This document shows positions 1 through 5,543 of a stretch of DNA of 6,441 nucleotides, in pieces (the first letter of the stretch is position 1; each line of letters opens with the position of its first letter). The DNA is from an uncultured Pseudomonadales bacterium. GTDB lineage: Bacteria > Pseudomonadota > Gammaproteobacteria > Pseudomonadales > Pseudohongiellaceae. The notes beneath the pieces are model-generated. The model saw nothing but the letters and a program-made list of their open reading frames with translations. It did not search any database and had not been told where the DNA came from. A program made the position numbers and the translations under genes. The stretch covers positions 1-6,441 of the forward strand of contig CALKDE010000351.1 of NCBI GenBank assembly GCA_938082955.1, given 5' to 3'.

Positions 1-291
1 AGGTGTACCTCGGAACAGCTTCATCAAATAAATACTCCTGCCTTTATCAACTCCTAGGTCGCGCTTGACGAGATTTACCAAGGCGCGATTGGGAGGTGAC
101 ATCTGATGACGGTTATAGAAATTGCGCAGACAATTAATTACTTCCCAGTGTGCAGGGCCTAGCGTTATCTCTTCTTGAGAAGCGAGGAAGCTAGCGACGC
201 GCTCGTCCCAGTCCGCAAGATTGAGCAAATAACCATCTTTATCAAGAGCTACCTCGTGACCATTTATGCCTATGAGGTTTGCATTTGTCAT
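1..291 (-). CDS. tusE: TusE/DsrC-family sulfur-relay protein, C-terminus beyond window
   Basis: This gene encodes the last carrier of the Tus relay, a small cytoplasmic protein that in E. coli accepts persulfide sulfur from TusBCD and hands it to MnmA for 2-thiouridine formation at U34 of Lys, Glu and Gln tRNAs. The 97 visible residues are diagnostic: an N-terminal start MTNANLIGINGHEVALDKDG, a DWDE segment, then GPAHWEV, NFYNRH, PPNRALV and a KGRSIYLMKLF stretch, all in family order. E. coli TusE is about 109 residues, so only about a dozen are missing. Those include the C-terminal reactive Cys, and its presence or a second DsrC-type Cys cannot be checked here. The ATG lies 3 bases after the tusB stop and has no clear Shine-Dalgarno sequence, so coupled translation is inferred. 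Family assignment is very secure; TusE rather than DsrC is inferred from the context. Confidence 0.95.
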   Translation of the reverse strand, partial: MTNANLIGINGHEVALDKDGYLLNLADWDERVASFLASQEEITLGPAHWEVINCLRNFYNRHQMSPPNRALVNLVKRDLGVDKGRSIYLMKLFRGTP

Positions 292-294
292 ACT

Positions 295-585
295 CTAAAA
301 CCAGCTCACGACTTTGTCATGCTCGCAGCATAGTTCGACAAACCGAGCAGTATCTATTGCCTCCACACTATCCATAGTCTTAGCAAGCGTTGCTCTGGTC
401 AGCATATCTTCACGCAGTCCATATACCTTCACAGTCTCAGTAATAGTCTTAAGCTTGATTGGCGAATTGCAGTAATAGACGCCGTCTTCTATAAATAGAA
501 TCGCGTCACCAGCACTCACTACTTTGATGCAACTCTCTAATAGATTCGAGTCGGGACTTCTATTTATCGTGTGCAGGCTGCTCAT
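295..585 (-). CDS. tusB: TusB/DsrH-family subunit of the sulfurtransferase complex
   Basis: This is the smallest subunit of the TusBCD heterohexamer, which in E. coli takes sulfur from TusA and passes it to TusE. The 96-residue length matches E. coli TusB (95). Family landmarks are the N-terminal LHTINRSP, the core SAGDAILFIEDGVYY and the mid-protein KVYGLREDMLTR, ending in VSWF. Cys19 sits in an LESC context that, from memory, matches the reactive Cys20 region of DsrH; E. coli TusB has no cysteine there. The ATG overlaps the tusC stop as ATGA, which is typical of translational coupling, and no separate ribosome binding site is visible. It sits between tusC and tusE in a single operon. Confidence 0.94.
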   Translation of the reverse strand: MSSLHTINRSPDSNLLESCIKVVSAGDAILFIEDGVYYCNSPIKLKTITETVKVYGLREDMLTRATLAKTMDSVEAIDTARFVELCCEHDKVVSWF

Positions 586-971
586 AGATTGAATACCGTA
601 TCTGAACTGTCGATAAGCTTAGATATTGCACCGTTATCGATCAATTGCATGCCCGGAAGTAGATCCGCCATGTCGATACTTCGCGCCTTCAAGGATTGCT
701 GATCGGCGTAGACGCTCTCAATGCCATATAATGCGAGGGTCTCTAGCGCGTTACCCAAAGTCTTGCTCTGAATGGCTGCGCCATCTTGCCCTTTAAGTAA
801 TTGATAAACGCCATCATCTAGAAATACGTAATTTACATTCTGCTCGAATACAGCACAGGCGAGGGCCATGTCTAGGCACAAATTGGCTCTGTTACGCCCA
901 TAGGGCGCACTGCGGCTAATGAAAGTGATGCTCGATTTGGCAGGTCTTGCTGTGGTTAGCTTGTCTGTCAT
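582..971 (-). CDS. tusC: TusC/DsrF-family subunit of the sulfurtransferase complex
   Basis: This gene encodes the TusC/DsrF subunit, which with TusB and TusD forms the cytoplasmic sulfur-relay hexamer for tRNA 2-thiouridine synthesis. In the 129-residue product the DsrE/F-like fold is recognisable from SRSAPYGRNRANLCLDMALA (about residues 19-38), then YVFLDDGVYQLLKGQ (48-62) and ALYGIESVYAD (80-90). The C-terminal NGAISKLIDSSDTVFNL resembles the usual family ending. Relative to E. coli TusC (119) there is an N-terminal extension of about 12 residues. No other Met occurs before residue 35, which lies inside the conserved domain, so the ATG is accepted. It starts 4 bases after the tusD stop without a good Shine-Dalgarno sequence. 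Confidence 0.94.
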   Translation of the reverse strand: MTDKLTTARPAKSSITFISRSAPYGRNRANLCLDMALACAVFEQNVNYVFLDDGVYQLLKGQDGAAIQSKTLGNALETLALYGIESVYADQQSLKARSIDMADLLPGMQLIDNGAISKLIDSSDTVFNL

Positions 972-975
972 CGTG

Positions 976-1365
976 TTAGCCGAAATTTACCACTCGATCG
1001 GAATGCAGTATCGCATCGACCAGCTGCCCAAGACCGGCGACTTCAGAGCTCTCATGAGCGCTTGCAATACCGAACTCGTGACGCTTAGCTTCTGTTTGAT
1101 CCAAAACGCCTCGTCTTAGCGCCGAGCTGACGCAGATAACGGAATCGATGTTGTGCTCCTCGATAAGCTCGCTCCACTGTTGCTGCAGGTTTATTTCATC
1201 CTGTGCGACTACGGTGAGTTTAGAGGCGTTATGTACGCCATCGCCAAAAAAGAATAGGCGATAGAGTTCATGGCCCTGCAGGACAAGCGACTTGGCGAAT
1301 CGTAGCGCGGTAGCTGCTGACTCGGTGGAGTAGGGGGCGGCATAGATAACGAGAGAAAATTTCAC
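976..1365 (-). CDS. tusD: TusD/DsrE-family sulfurtransferase subunit, GTG start
   Basis: TusD is the catalytic subunit of TusBCD; its Cys78 carries the persulfide received from TusA before transfer to TusE. The 129-residue product matches the family length. It shows an N-terminal strand MKFSLVIYAAPY, FFFGDGVHNASKL (about 38-50), and DSVICVSSALRRGVLDQTEA (74-93). Cys78 falls at the same number as the reactive cysteine of E. coli TusD, so the enzyme should be active. The start is GTG: an in-frame TAA lies four codons upstream, leaving no earlier start. No obvious Shine-Dalgarno sequence precedes it. It is the first gene of the tusDCBE operon, and transcription must begin between 1366 and the yccA terminator or read through from yccA. 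Confidence 0.95.
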   Translation of the reverse strand: MKFSLVIYAAPYSTESAATALRFAKSLVLQGHELYRLFFFGDGVHNASKLTVVAQDEINLQQQWSELIEEHNIDSVICVSSALRRGVLDQTEAKRHEFGIASAHESSEVAGLGQLVDAILHSDRVVNFG

Positions 1366-1411
1366 AAGTCGAGTTTAATCCAGGCGGGCTGTTAAAACTA
1401 ATACTGGTAAT

Positions 1412-1437
1412 AAAAAACCCCAGACAAGCTGGGGTTT
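1412..1437 (-). terminator. Rho-independent terminator of yccA
   Basis: A perfect 9-bp stem (1415-1423 with 1429-1437) with a 5-base loop is followed on the minus strand by a run of six T. It starts 27 bases after the yccA stop codon. It should separate yccA from the downstream tus operon, so tusD probably has its own promoter in the roughly 45 bases that follow. No consensus promoter is obvious there. Confidence 0.88.
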
Positions 1438-1464
1438 ATAGTCAACTGGCCAGATAGCCTGGTT

Positions 1465-2136
1465 CTATTGTCGACCTGTGAGCGAACCTAGTAGGTGCAG
1501 CAGGTGAACAAAGATATTAAAGATGCTCAAGTACAAAGATATGGTAGCCATAATGTAGTTGCGCTCGCCGCCATTTACGATGCGACTAGTGTCAAACAAG
1601 ATGAAGCCAGACATTAGTAAGATCACAGCGGATGAAATTGCTAAGCTAAATGCAGGTATTTGCAAGAAGATGTTAGCGATCATTGCAACGATGACGACCA
1701 TCATGCCGGTGAATATAAAGCCACCGAGGAAGTTGAAGTTCTTACCAGATGTTAGGGCATAGCCCGATAGAGACAAGAAGATCAATGCAGTACCACCAAG
1801 CGCCTGAGCGACGATGGCGGAGCCATTAGCATAGGCCAGTAGGTAAACGTTGATTGTTGGTCCTAATGCAGCGCCCATAAGGCCTGCAAAGACGAATACC
1901 GCCACAAGACCCTTAGAAGAATTTGCTGTGGCGCGCACAACGAAAGTCATTCCAAAGCCACCAAGGAGCATCATAAAGCCAGTACCTTGGCCGACTTGCA
2001 TTGCCATGCTAGCTGTGGCGCAGATCGCACTAAAAAACAGAGTCATGGACAGTAGCATGTAGGTATTGCGAACCACCTTGTTTACAGATAGTGCCGATTC
2101 CTGGCTTCGACCAATATTTAACTCAACTTCGTTCAT
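1465..2136 (-). CDS. yccA: YccA-like BAX inhibitor-1 family inner-membrane protein
   Basis: This is an integral membrane protein of the BAX inhibitor-1/YccA (TMBIM) family. E. coli YccA binds and modulates the FtsH protease; other members conduct calcium or protons. The 223-residue product has about seven hydrophobic segments, near residues 25-45, 54-69, 77-97, 106-127, 134-157, 164-182 and 195-216. The N-terminal VVRNTYMLLSMTL, central ALGGTALIF and NFLGGFIFTGM, and C-terminal FDTSRIVNGGERNYIMATISLY landmarks fit YccA closely. Asp182 in FDT is at the position where the family often keeps an acidic residue in its pore. A TTG further upstream at 2148 would add four residues. I chose the ATG at 2136 because GGAG lies 6 bases before it and itself overlaps that TTG. 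It is adjacent to tus genes on one side and tRNA-Ser on the other, as in other gammaproteobacteria. Confidence 0.94.
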   Translation of the reverse strand: MNEVELNIGRSQESALSVNKVVRNTYMLLSMTLFFSAICATASMAMQVGQGTGFMMLLGGFGMTFVVRATANSSKGLVAVFVFAGLMGAALGPTINVYLLAYANGSAIVAQALGGTALIFLSLSGYALTSGKNFNFLGGFIFTGMMVVIVAMIANIFLQIPAFSLAISSAVILLMSGFILFDTSRIVNGGERNYIMATISLYLSIFNIFVHLLHLLGSLTGRQ

Positions 2137-2168
2137 TGTTTTCTCCAACTAGGGTGAATAATGTAATG

Positions 2169-2198
2169 TCTATAGTCTATAACGACCTAGGGCCGTAA
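2169..2198 (-). promoter_or_regulatory. Weak candidate promoter for yccA
   Basis: On the minus strand TTACGG (2198-2193) and TATAGA (2174-2169) are separated by 18 bases and lie about 30 bases before the yccA start. The -10 box is reasonable but the -35 is poor. A second TATAGA just upstream overlaps it, so the exact box is uncertain. This is inferred from position and motif only. Confidence 0.3.
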
Positions 2199-2339
2199 GG
2201 CTTTATCTAGATATGAGGCTGTCGTGCGTCTTTTCAATAGCTTAGGATGCGGTAAGCCTCAAAATATTGGAATAATGATACGCGTAACCCGCCCAAAATC
2301 AACGCATTTCGCCACCCGCTATTTATGCTCAAAACCTAG

Positions 2340-2367
2340 TTGACTGTAGCAGAGATTATAGTAAGAT
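2340..2367 (+). promoter_or_regulatory. Promoter of tRNA-Ser
   Basis: TTGACT (2340-2345) and TAAGAT (2362-2367) are spaced 16 bases apart, close to the sigma-70 consensus. They would start transcription about 8 bases before the mature tRNA. The sequence between the -10 box and the tRNA is C-rich, as is common in stringently controlled stable-RNA promoters; this last point is inference. Confidence 0.65.
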
Positions 2368-2382
2368 TCTCCACCGTACCGC

Positions 2383-2472
2383 GGAGGGGTGGCAGAGTGG
2401 TCGAATGCACTGGTCTTGAAAACCAGCGAGGGTGAAAGCCCTCCGAGAGTTCGAATCTCTCCTCCTCCGCCA
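2383..2472 (+). tRNA. tRNA-Ser (anticodon UGA)
   Basis: This complete 90-base class II tRNA folds cleanly. The acceptor stem GGAGGGG/CTCCTCC has one G-T wobble, and the discriminator is G73, as is typical for serine. The anticodon stem 2410-2414/2422-2426 carries TGA at 2417-2419 in a CTTGAAA loop. A long variable arm (about 2428-2443) has a GAGGG/CCCTC stem. The T arm is GAGAG-TTCGAAT-CTCTC (2445-2461), and CCA is encoded at 2470-2472. It reads serine UCA and related UCN codons. Linkage to yccA and tus genes is conserved in gammaproteobacteria (recalled). Confidence 0.98.
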
Positions 2473-2495
2473 CTATTCTCCAGTAAATCAAGCCT

Positions 2496-2517
2496 TACAG
2501 TCATTATAATTACTGTA
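2496..2517 (+). promoter_or_regulatory. 22-bp near-perfect palindrome over a TATAAT box
   Basis: The two halves are exact inverted copies apart from one mismatched pair (positions 2502 and 2511). Outer arms are TACAGT and ACTGTA around the self-complementary core ATTATAAT. The core contains a consensus TATAAT on plus (2505-2510) and, by symmetry, one on minus. No good -35 box lies upstream on plus. It is not followed by a T-run, so it is a better candidate for a repressor operator or dimer site than a terminator. It lies 24 bases after the tRNA and 43 before the start of the small membrane protein. Confidence 0.5.
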
Positions 2518-2535
2518 CCTACCCATAAATTTTAG

Positions 2536-2565
2536 CTGGCGCTCGCCAGTAAGCTGCTTTTTGGT
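2536..2565 (+). terminator. Possible weak terminator after tRNA-Ser
   Basis: A 5-bp stem CTGGC/GCCAG with a 4-base loop (2536-2549) is followed, 8 bases later, by a run of five T starting at 2558. The gap between stem and T-run is too large for a standard terminator. It could instead be a leader hairpin of the next gene, whose proposed TTG start it precedes by 11 bases. Confidence 0.25.
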
Positions 2566-2857
2566 AGATAGCTGTACACAGTTCTTCTCTTCCCTGCTCA
2601 TCATCGCAGTCGCCCATATCGCAGGGAAAAAACTTTCTAAATTTCAATATAGGGTCATTACCGCCATTTATTCGGCTTTTAGCTTGTTTGTTATAGCTGG
2701 TTGCGTGTCAATTAGCAGTCGATTTATTGATTTTGCGTATGCAACTCGCGACACAGATTTAACGATAGTACTGTACGCGGCCGCTACGGTTTTAGTTGCG
2801 TGTTGGTTCGCGAGTATCGCGTTTATGGTGAATGTGCGGATGAGAGATGACACGTAA
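2561..2857 (+). CDS. Hypothetical small three-helix membrane protein, TTG start
   Basis: I do not recognise this family. The 98-residue product has three likely membrane segments, near residues 9-25 (FSSLLIIAVAHIA), 35-52 (ITAIYSAFSLFVIAGCV) and 68-92 (IVLYAAATVLVACWFASIAF). They are joined by short polar loops (KKLSKFQYR, RFIDFAYATRDTD), and the tail RMRDDT is charged. It should be an inner-membrane protein. The start is uncertain: the frame is open from 2510, no ATG exists before residue 85, and TTG at 2561 is the only reasonable start, without a Shine-Dalgarno sequence. Support for a real gene comes from the coherent transmembrane pattern, the TATAAT-centred palindrome upstream and plus-strand terminators downstream. 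It could also be the remnant of a longer gene. Confidence 0.6.
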   Translation: MVDSCTQFFSSLLIIAVAHIAGKKLSKFQYRVITAIYSAFSLFVIAGCVSISSRFIDFAYATRDTDLTIVLYAAATVLVACWFASIAFMVNVRMRDDT

Positions 2858-2875
2858 CAATAAAATCAAAAAGGA

Positions 2876-2890
2876 GGCAGCTACGCTGCC
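2876..2890. other. Short GC-rich hairpin after the small membrane protein gene
   Basis: A perfect 6-bp stem GGCAGC/GCTGCC with a 3-base loop lies 18 bases after the stop codon. On the minus strand it is followed by TCC and five T, so it could be a weak terminator for minus-strand transcription arriving from prc. On the plus strand it is preceded by an AAGGAGG motif but no start codon follows. Confidence 0.4.
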
Positions 2891-2930
2891 CTTATTATTC
2901 AAAGCGTCCTGCATTGCTCAAGCAATCAAG

Positions 2931-2991
2931 AGCGGCGCTGTGCGCATTTAAAGCTGAAACTAGATAACCGTAGGCGCGCCGCTGTTTTTTT
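2931..2991 (+). terminator. Plus-strand terminator with long hairpin loop
   Basis: An 8-bp GC-rich stem AGCGGCGC (2931-2938) pairs with GCGCCGCT (2976-2983), enclosing 37 bases, and is followed by G and seven T (2985-2991). The stem and T-run are convincing, but the loop is long for a simple terminator and may fold further. It would end transcription of the small membrane protein gene or of a short RNA. Confidence 0.55.
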
Positions 2992-2996
2992 ATTTT

Positions 2997-3053
2997 GAGT
3001 TCAAATAAAGATTCAATCAACTACAAATTGATTGAATCTTAGAGTTTGACCCC
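2997..3053. repeat. REP/MITE-like inverted repeat
   Basis: A perfect 13-bp inverted repeat (3008-3020 with 3028-3040) surrounds a 7-base spacer. The similarity continues imperfectly outwards: GAGTTCAAA on the left against the complement of TTTGACCCC on the right (3045-3053). The right end, AGAGTTTGACCCC, resembles the AGAGTCTGACCCC-type ends that I recall from REP-like repeats and mini-elements associated with IS200-like (REP-associated tyrosine) transposases in gammaproteobacteria. No transposase is encoded in the window, so this would be a non-autonomous copy or remnant. Confidence 0.5.
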
Positions 3054-3058
3054 GCTTG

Positions 3059-3087
3059 AAAGCCCTCACGATGAAGGCCTTTTTTTT
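3059..3087 (+). terminator. Plus-strand terminator-like hairpin with T8
   Basis: The hairpin AAAGCCCTC (3059-3067) / GAAGGCCTTT (3073-3082), with one bulge and one C-A mismatch, runs directly into eight T (3080-3087). It reads as a terminator on the plus strand, opposite to prc, and is the second such signal after the small membrane protein gene. It may belong to the neighbouring repeat. Confidence 0.5.
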
Positions 3088-3109
3088 GCGGAATATTAAG
3101 GCAAGAGGT

Positions 3110-5350
3110 TTAGCGGTTTTGTGGCGTGTTCCCTGGGCTTACCGAGCTTACGCGGTTGGAATTGAGCGAGATGAAATCGGCGAGGATACGGCCGCTCTCC
3201 AGGAGGAGGGGGTCGCCTTCGTCTTCTTCTAGTTCTTCTTCGACTGCATCTTCCACAGATTCATCAGCCGGGGAAGTATCGCTAATGGCAACTAACTCTT
3301 CGGCTTCCTCTTCCTCTTCTGCATTCGGATCTTCTACCCATTCATTGAGAGTAAGACCTTTGAGAAGGCGGCGCATATTTTCCGCGTCGAACTCTGTACG
3401 TCGATTTTCCTCGCGCTCTTGTTTGACTTCCAGCTCATTAAGAGACAGCTGCTCCCTTTGCCGCATCACACGAGCGCGCTCGATTTGATCGCGCAGGTAA
3501 ATGAAGTCGGGTGACTTCTGGGCGCGGTCGTCGTAACGTTGTTGAAGCTCTGGCACTAAAGCTTGGATAGCGTGATACGGAGTATATTCAACCGCACGGA
3601 CTGTATCCCAAGGTAGGGCCCCATCAAGGCTGCTCTCACCAATGTCTTCGTAGGCATCGTAAAAATCAGGAAACGAAATATCTGGAATTACTCCGCGGTG
3701 CTGAGTGCTCTCTCCAGAGATTCTGTAAAACTTTGAACGCGTCAGTTTTACCTGCCCATAGTCCATCGGAATGATTTCTTGCACGGTGCCTTTGCCGAAA
3801 GTCTGGCCACCTAACACAATGCCGCGCTGATAATCTTGAATCGCGCCGGCAAAAATTTCCGATGCCGAAGCGCTTGTTCTGTTTACCAATACGGCCAGTG
3901 GGCCCGTGTAGGCAACCTCGGGGTCGCTGTCACCGAACGATCGTGTGAAGCCGTTACGTAACCCTGAATAACGAATCTGTACAGTCGCGCCGGTTTCGAT
4001 GAACAAGCCAACCAATTGGTTGGCCTCGCTCAAACTGCCACCGCCGTTGTTGCGTAAATCAACTACGACCGCATCGACGTCTTCTTCTTTTAACTCATCG
4101 AGAAGGGCTTGTACGTCGCGTGTTGAGCTCTTGAAATCAGCATCACCGCGCGAGGCCGCCTCGAAGTCAAAGTAAAAGGTGGGTAGATCGATGATGCCTA
4201 TCTTATACATCTCGCCGTTGTAGCTAAGCTCTATCACCTCCTTCTTCGCGGATTGATCTTCCAGCTTTACGGTGTCGCGAGTGATGCTGACGACGGTCGC
4301 GCTCGACTCGCCAATCGCATCTACTGGAATGACATTCAGGCGCACAACAGTGCCTTTCTCTCCACGAATCTGTGCCACGACATCATCAAGACGCATGCCG
4401 ACAACATCCTGCAGTTCGCCATCCACGCCTTGGCCTATTGATAGGATGCGATCGCCGGCCTTCAATTCATTGCCGCGCTCGGCGGGCCCACCTTTTATTA
4501 GCTCGGCGACCTTCGTGTACTCTTCCTCAGTAGTCAGTTGTGCTCCAATTCCCTGCAAGGAAAGAGACAGGCCCATGTTGAAATTTTCAGAATCACGTGG
4601 CGAAAAGTAAGAGGTATGTGGATCAACCGCTGTCGCTACTGTGGCCATGTAAGTCTGAAAAATATCTTTATCGTTTGTCTTCGAAATTTGGCTAAGCTGA
4701 TTACGATAGCGTTTGCTTAGCTTATCAATGATCTCCTGTTCATCATCGCCCGTCAGCCTCAAGCTCAGAACACTATTCTTGATTCTGAGTCGCCAAAGCT
4801 CATCTAATTCTTCAAGCGATGCGGCATACGGGGCATTTTCGCGATCAATCTGTATAGCTTCATCGATGGTGAAGTCCATTTCGCCAACATAGTTTTCAAC
4901 ACGCTCGACGGCATAAATCATGCGCTCGAGTATGCGCTTGTAATACAAGTTGTAGATCTCGAAACCTGGTTCGACACTGCCATCTTTTAAAGTGTTGTCC
5001 AGGGTGTAGCGGTATGCGCTTAGCTGATCGATGTCTTCTTTTAGAAAATACAGCTTAGAACCGTCAAGGGCGTCTATATAGCTATCGAATACAGTGGAGG
5101 AGAAATTGTCATTTATATCGATTGAGGAGTAGTGCTTAGTCTCCAGCTCGTTTAACAGCTTTACCGCTGTATCACCGTGTATCGGCTTGCTTTGCAGTGG
5201 GGTGTAGAGTGCATCGATATCGAGGATAACGTTAAGCTGCGGGGGTTCTTCCTGGGCGATCAGCGTCGACGTCAGTAGAATCGAGCACGCTGTGATTACC
5301 GCTTTTTGCATGAATCGATTTCGTTCCAATTTCGGTGAGTTGCTATTCAT
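3110..5350 (-). CDS. prc: Tail-specific periplasmic protease Prc (C-terminal processing peptidase, S41A)
   Basis: Prc degrades or trims periplasmic proteins from their C-termini; in E. coli it acts on PBP3/FtsI and, with NlpI, on murein hydrolases. The 746-residue product begins with a signal peptide (basic KLERNRFMQK, hydrophobic AVITACSILLTSTLIA, cleavage probably near residue 33). A Tsp-type N-terminal domain follows (HYSSIDINDNFSSTVFDSYI), then a PDZ domain (about 265-345, GIGAQL and KAGDRILSIG). The S41 core has DLRNNGGGSL (431-440), SASASEIFAGAIQDY and FGKGTVQE. By E. coli spacing the catalytic residues are Ser495, Asp506 and Lys520, all present. The C-terminal domain ends with DPLLLESGRILADFI as in the family. 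E. coli Prc is 682 residues; the excess includes an acidic insert at about 671-713. GGAG lies 4 bases before the ATG, supporting this start over Met14. It appears monocistronic. Confidence 0.96.
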   Translation of the reverse strand: MNSNSPKLERNRFMQKAVITACSILLTSTLIAQEEPPQLNVILDIDALYTPLQSKPIHGDTAVKLLNELETKHYSSIDINDNFSSTVFDSYIDALDGSKLYFLKEDIDQLSAYRYTLDNTLKDGSVEPGFEIYNLYYKRILERMIYAVERVENYVGEMDFTIDEAIQIDRENAPYAASLEELDELWRLRIKNSVLSLRLTGDDEQEIIDKLSKRYRNQLSQISKTNDKDIFQTYMATVATAVDPHTSYFSPRDSENFNMGLSLSLQGIGAQLTTEEEYTKVAELIKGGPAERGNELKAGDRILSIGQGVDGELQDVVGMRLDDVVAQIRGEKGTVVRLNVIPVDAIGESSATVVSITRDTVKLEDQSAKKEVIELSYNGEMYKIGIIDLPTFYFDFEAASRGDADFKSSTRDVQALLDELKEEDVDAVVVDLRNNGGGSLSEANQLVGLFIETGATVQIRYSGLRNGFTRSFGDSDPEVAYTGPLAVLVNRTSASASEIFAGAIQDYQRGIVLGGQTFGKGTVQEIIPMDYGQVKLTRSKFYRISGESTQHRGVIPDISFPDFYDAYEDIGESSLDGALPWDTVRAVEYTPYHAIQALVPELQQRYDDRAQKSPDFIYLRDQIERARVMRQREQLSLNELEVKQEREENRRTEFDAENMRRLLKGLTLNEWVEDPNAEEEEEAEELVAISDTSPADESVEDAVEEELEEDEGDPLLLESGRILADFISLNSNRVSSVSPGNTPQNR

Positions 5351-5543
5351 ATGTCTCCACTTAATTCCATAATGTAAAGATGGTCACGAGCTTAACGTAT
5401 TGCAATTAGCAAATGGGCTTACAGACCATTTGTGAAACTAGAGACTAAGCGAAATAGAGGCGCCTGAGAAGGGTTTTGACACTTAATCTGGGTCTAGAAA
5501 ACGTCCAGATTTGGTGCGCAGCAATTGTTTATTCAATTCGGCG
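5351..5543. other. Spacer between recombinase and prc with two inverted repeats
   Basis: This 193-base region must contain the prc promoter (minus strand), but I cannot pick one confidently. It holds two perfect 7-bp inverted repeats: CAAATGG/CCATTTG (5410-5416 with 5426-5432, 9-base spacer) and AATCTGG/CCAGATT (5485-5491 with 5505-5511, 13-base spacer). Neither has a T-run, so they are not obvious terminators for the recombinase gene. They could be operator or recombination sites; that is inference. Confidence 0.5.

Larger units (their letters stand above)
2149..2382. other. Intergenic region between yccA and tRNA-Ser
   Basis: This divergent spacer must hold the promoters of yccA (minus) and of the tRNA gene (plus). 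I found no convincing open reading frame. The middle part (about 2220-2335) shows only a weak 7-bp inverted repeat (2214-2220 with 2255-2261, 34-base loop) of doubtful meaning. Confidence 0.6.

Noticed and set aside
919..1119. Plus-strand open frame with a hydrophobic N-terminus
   Set aside because: It lies antisense across tusC and tusD, both secure genes, and has no supporting signals.
2383..2472. tRNA-Ser 3' end as attachment site of the recombinase
   Set aside because: No second copy of the tRNA 3' end is visible in the window, and the recombinase is 3 kb away with prc in between.
2319..2504. Minus-strand open frame of 61 codons
   Set aside because: It is the reverse complement of the tRNA-Ser gene and its flanks; the GGGGEIRTLGGLSPS-type protein is a well-known false call over serine tRNAs.
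2871..2877. Strong Shine-Dalgarno-like AAGGAGG on the plus strand
   Set aside because: No ATG, GTG or TTG follows at a usable distance and no sizeable frame starts there; it is probably part of the adjacent hairpin.
3126..3488. Plus-strand Ser/Arg-rich open frame of 120 codons
   Set aside because: It is the antisense shadow of the Glu/Asp-rich codons of the prc C-terminus; its poly-Ser composition is explained by that.
5279..5290. Lipobox-like ITAC in the Prc signal peptide
   Set aside because: The hydrophobic stretch lies mostly after the Cys rather than before it, so ordinary signal-peptidase cleavage near residue 33 is more likely.
5485..5511. Inverted repeat as a terminator of the recombinase gene
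   Set aside because: The stem is short, the 13-base loop is long and no T-run follows on the minus strand.
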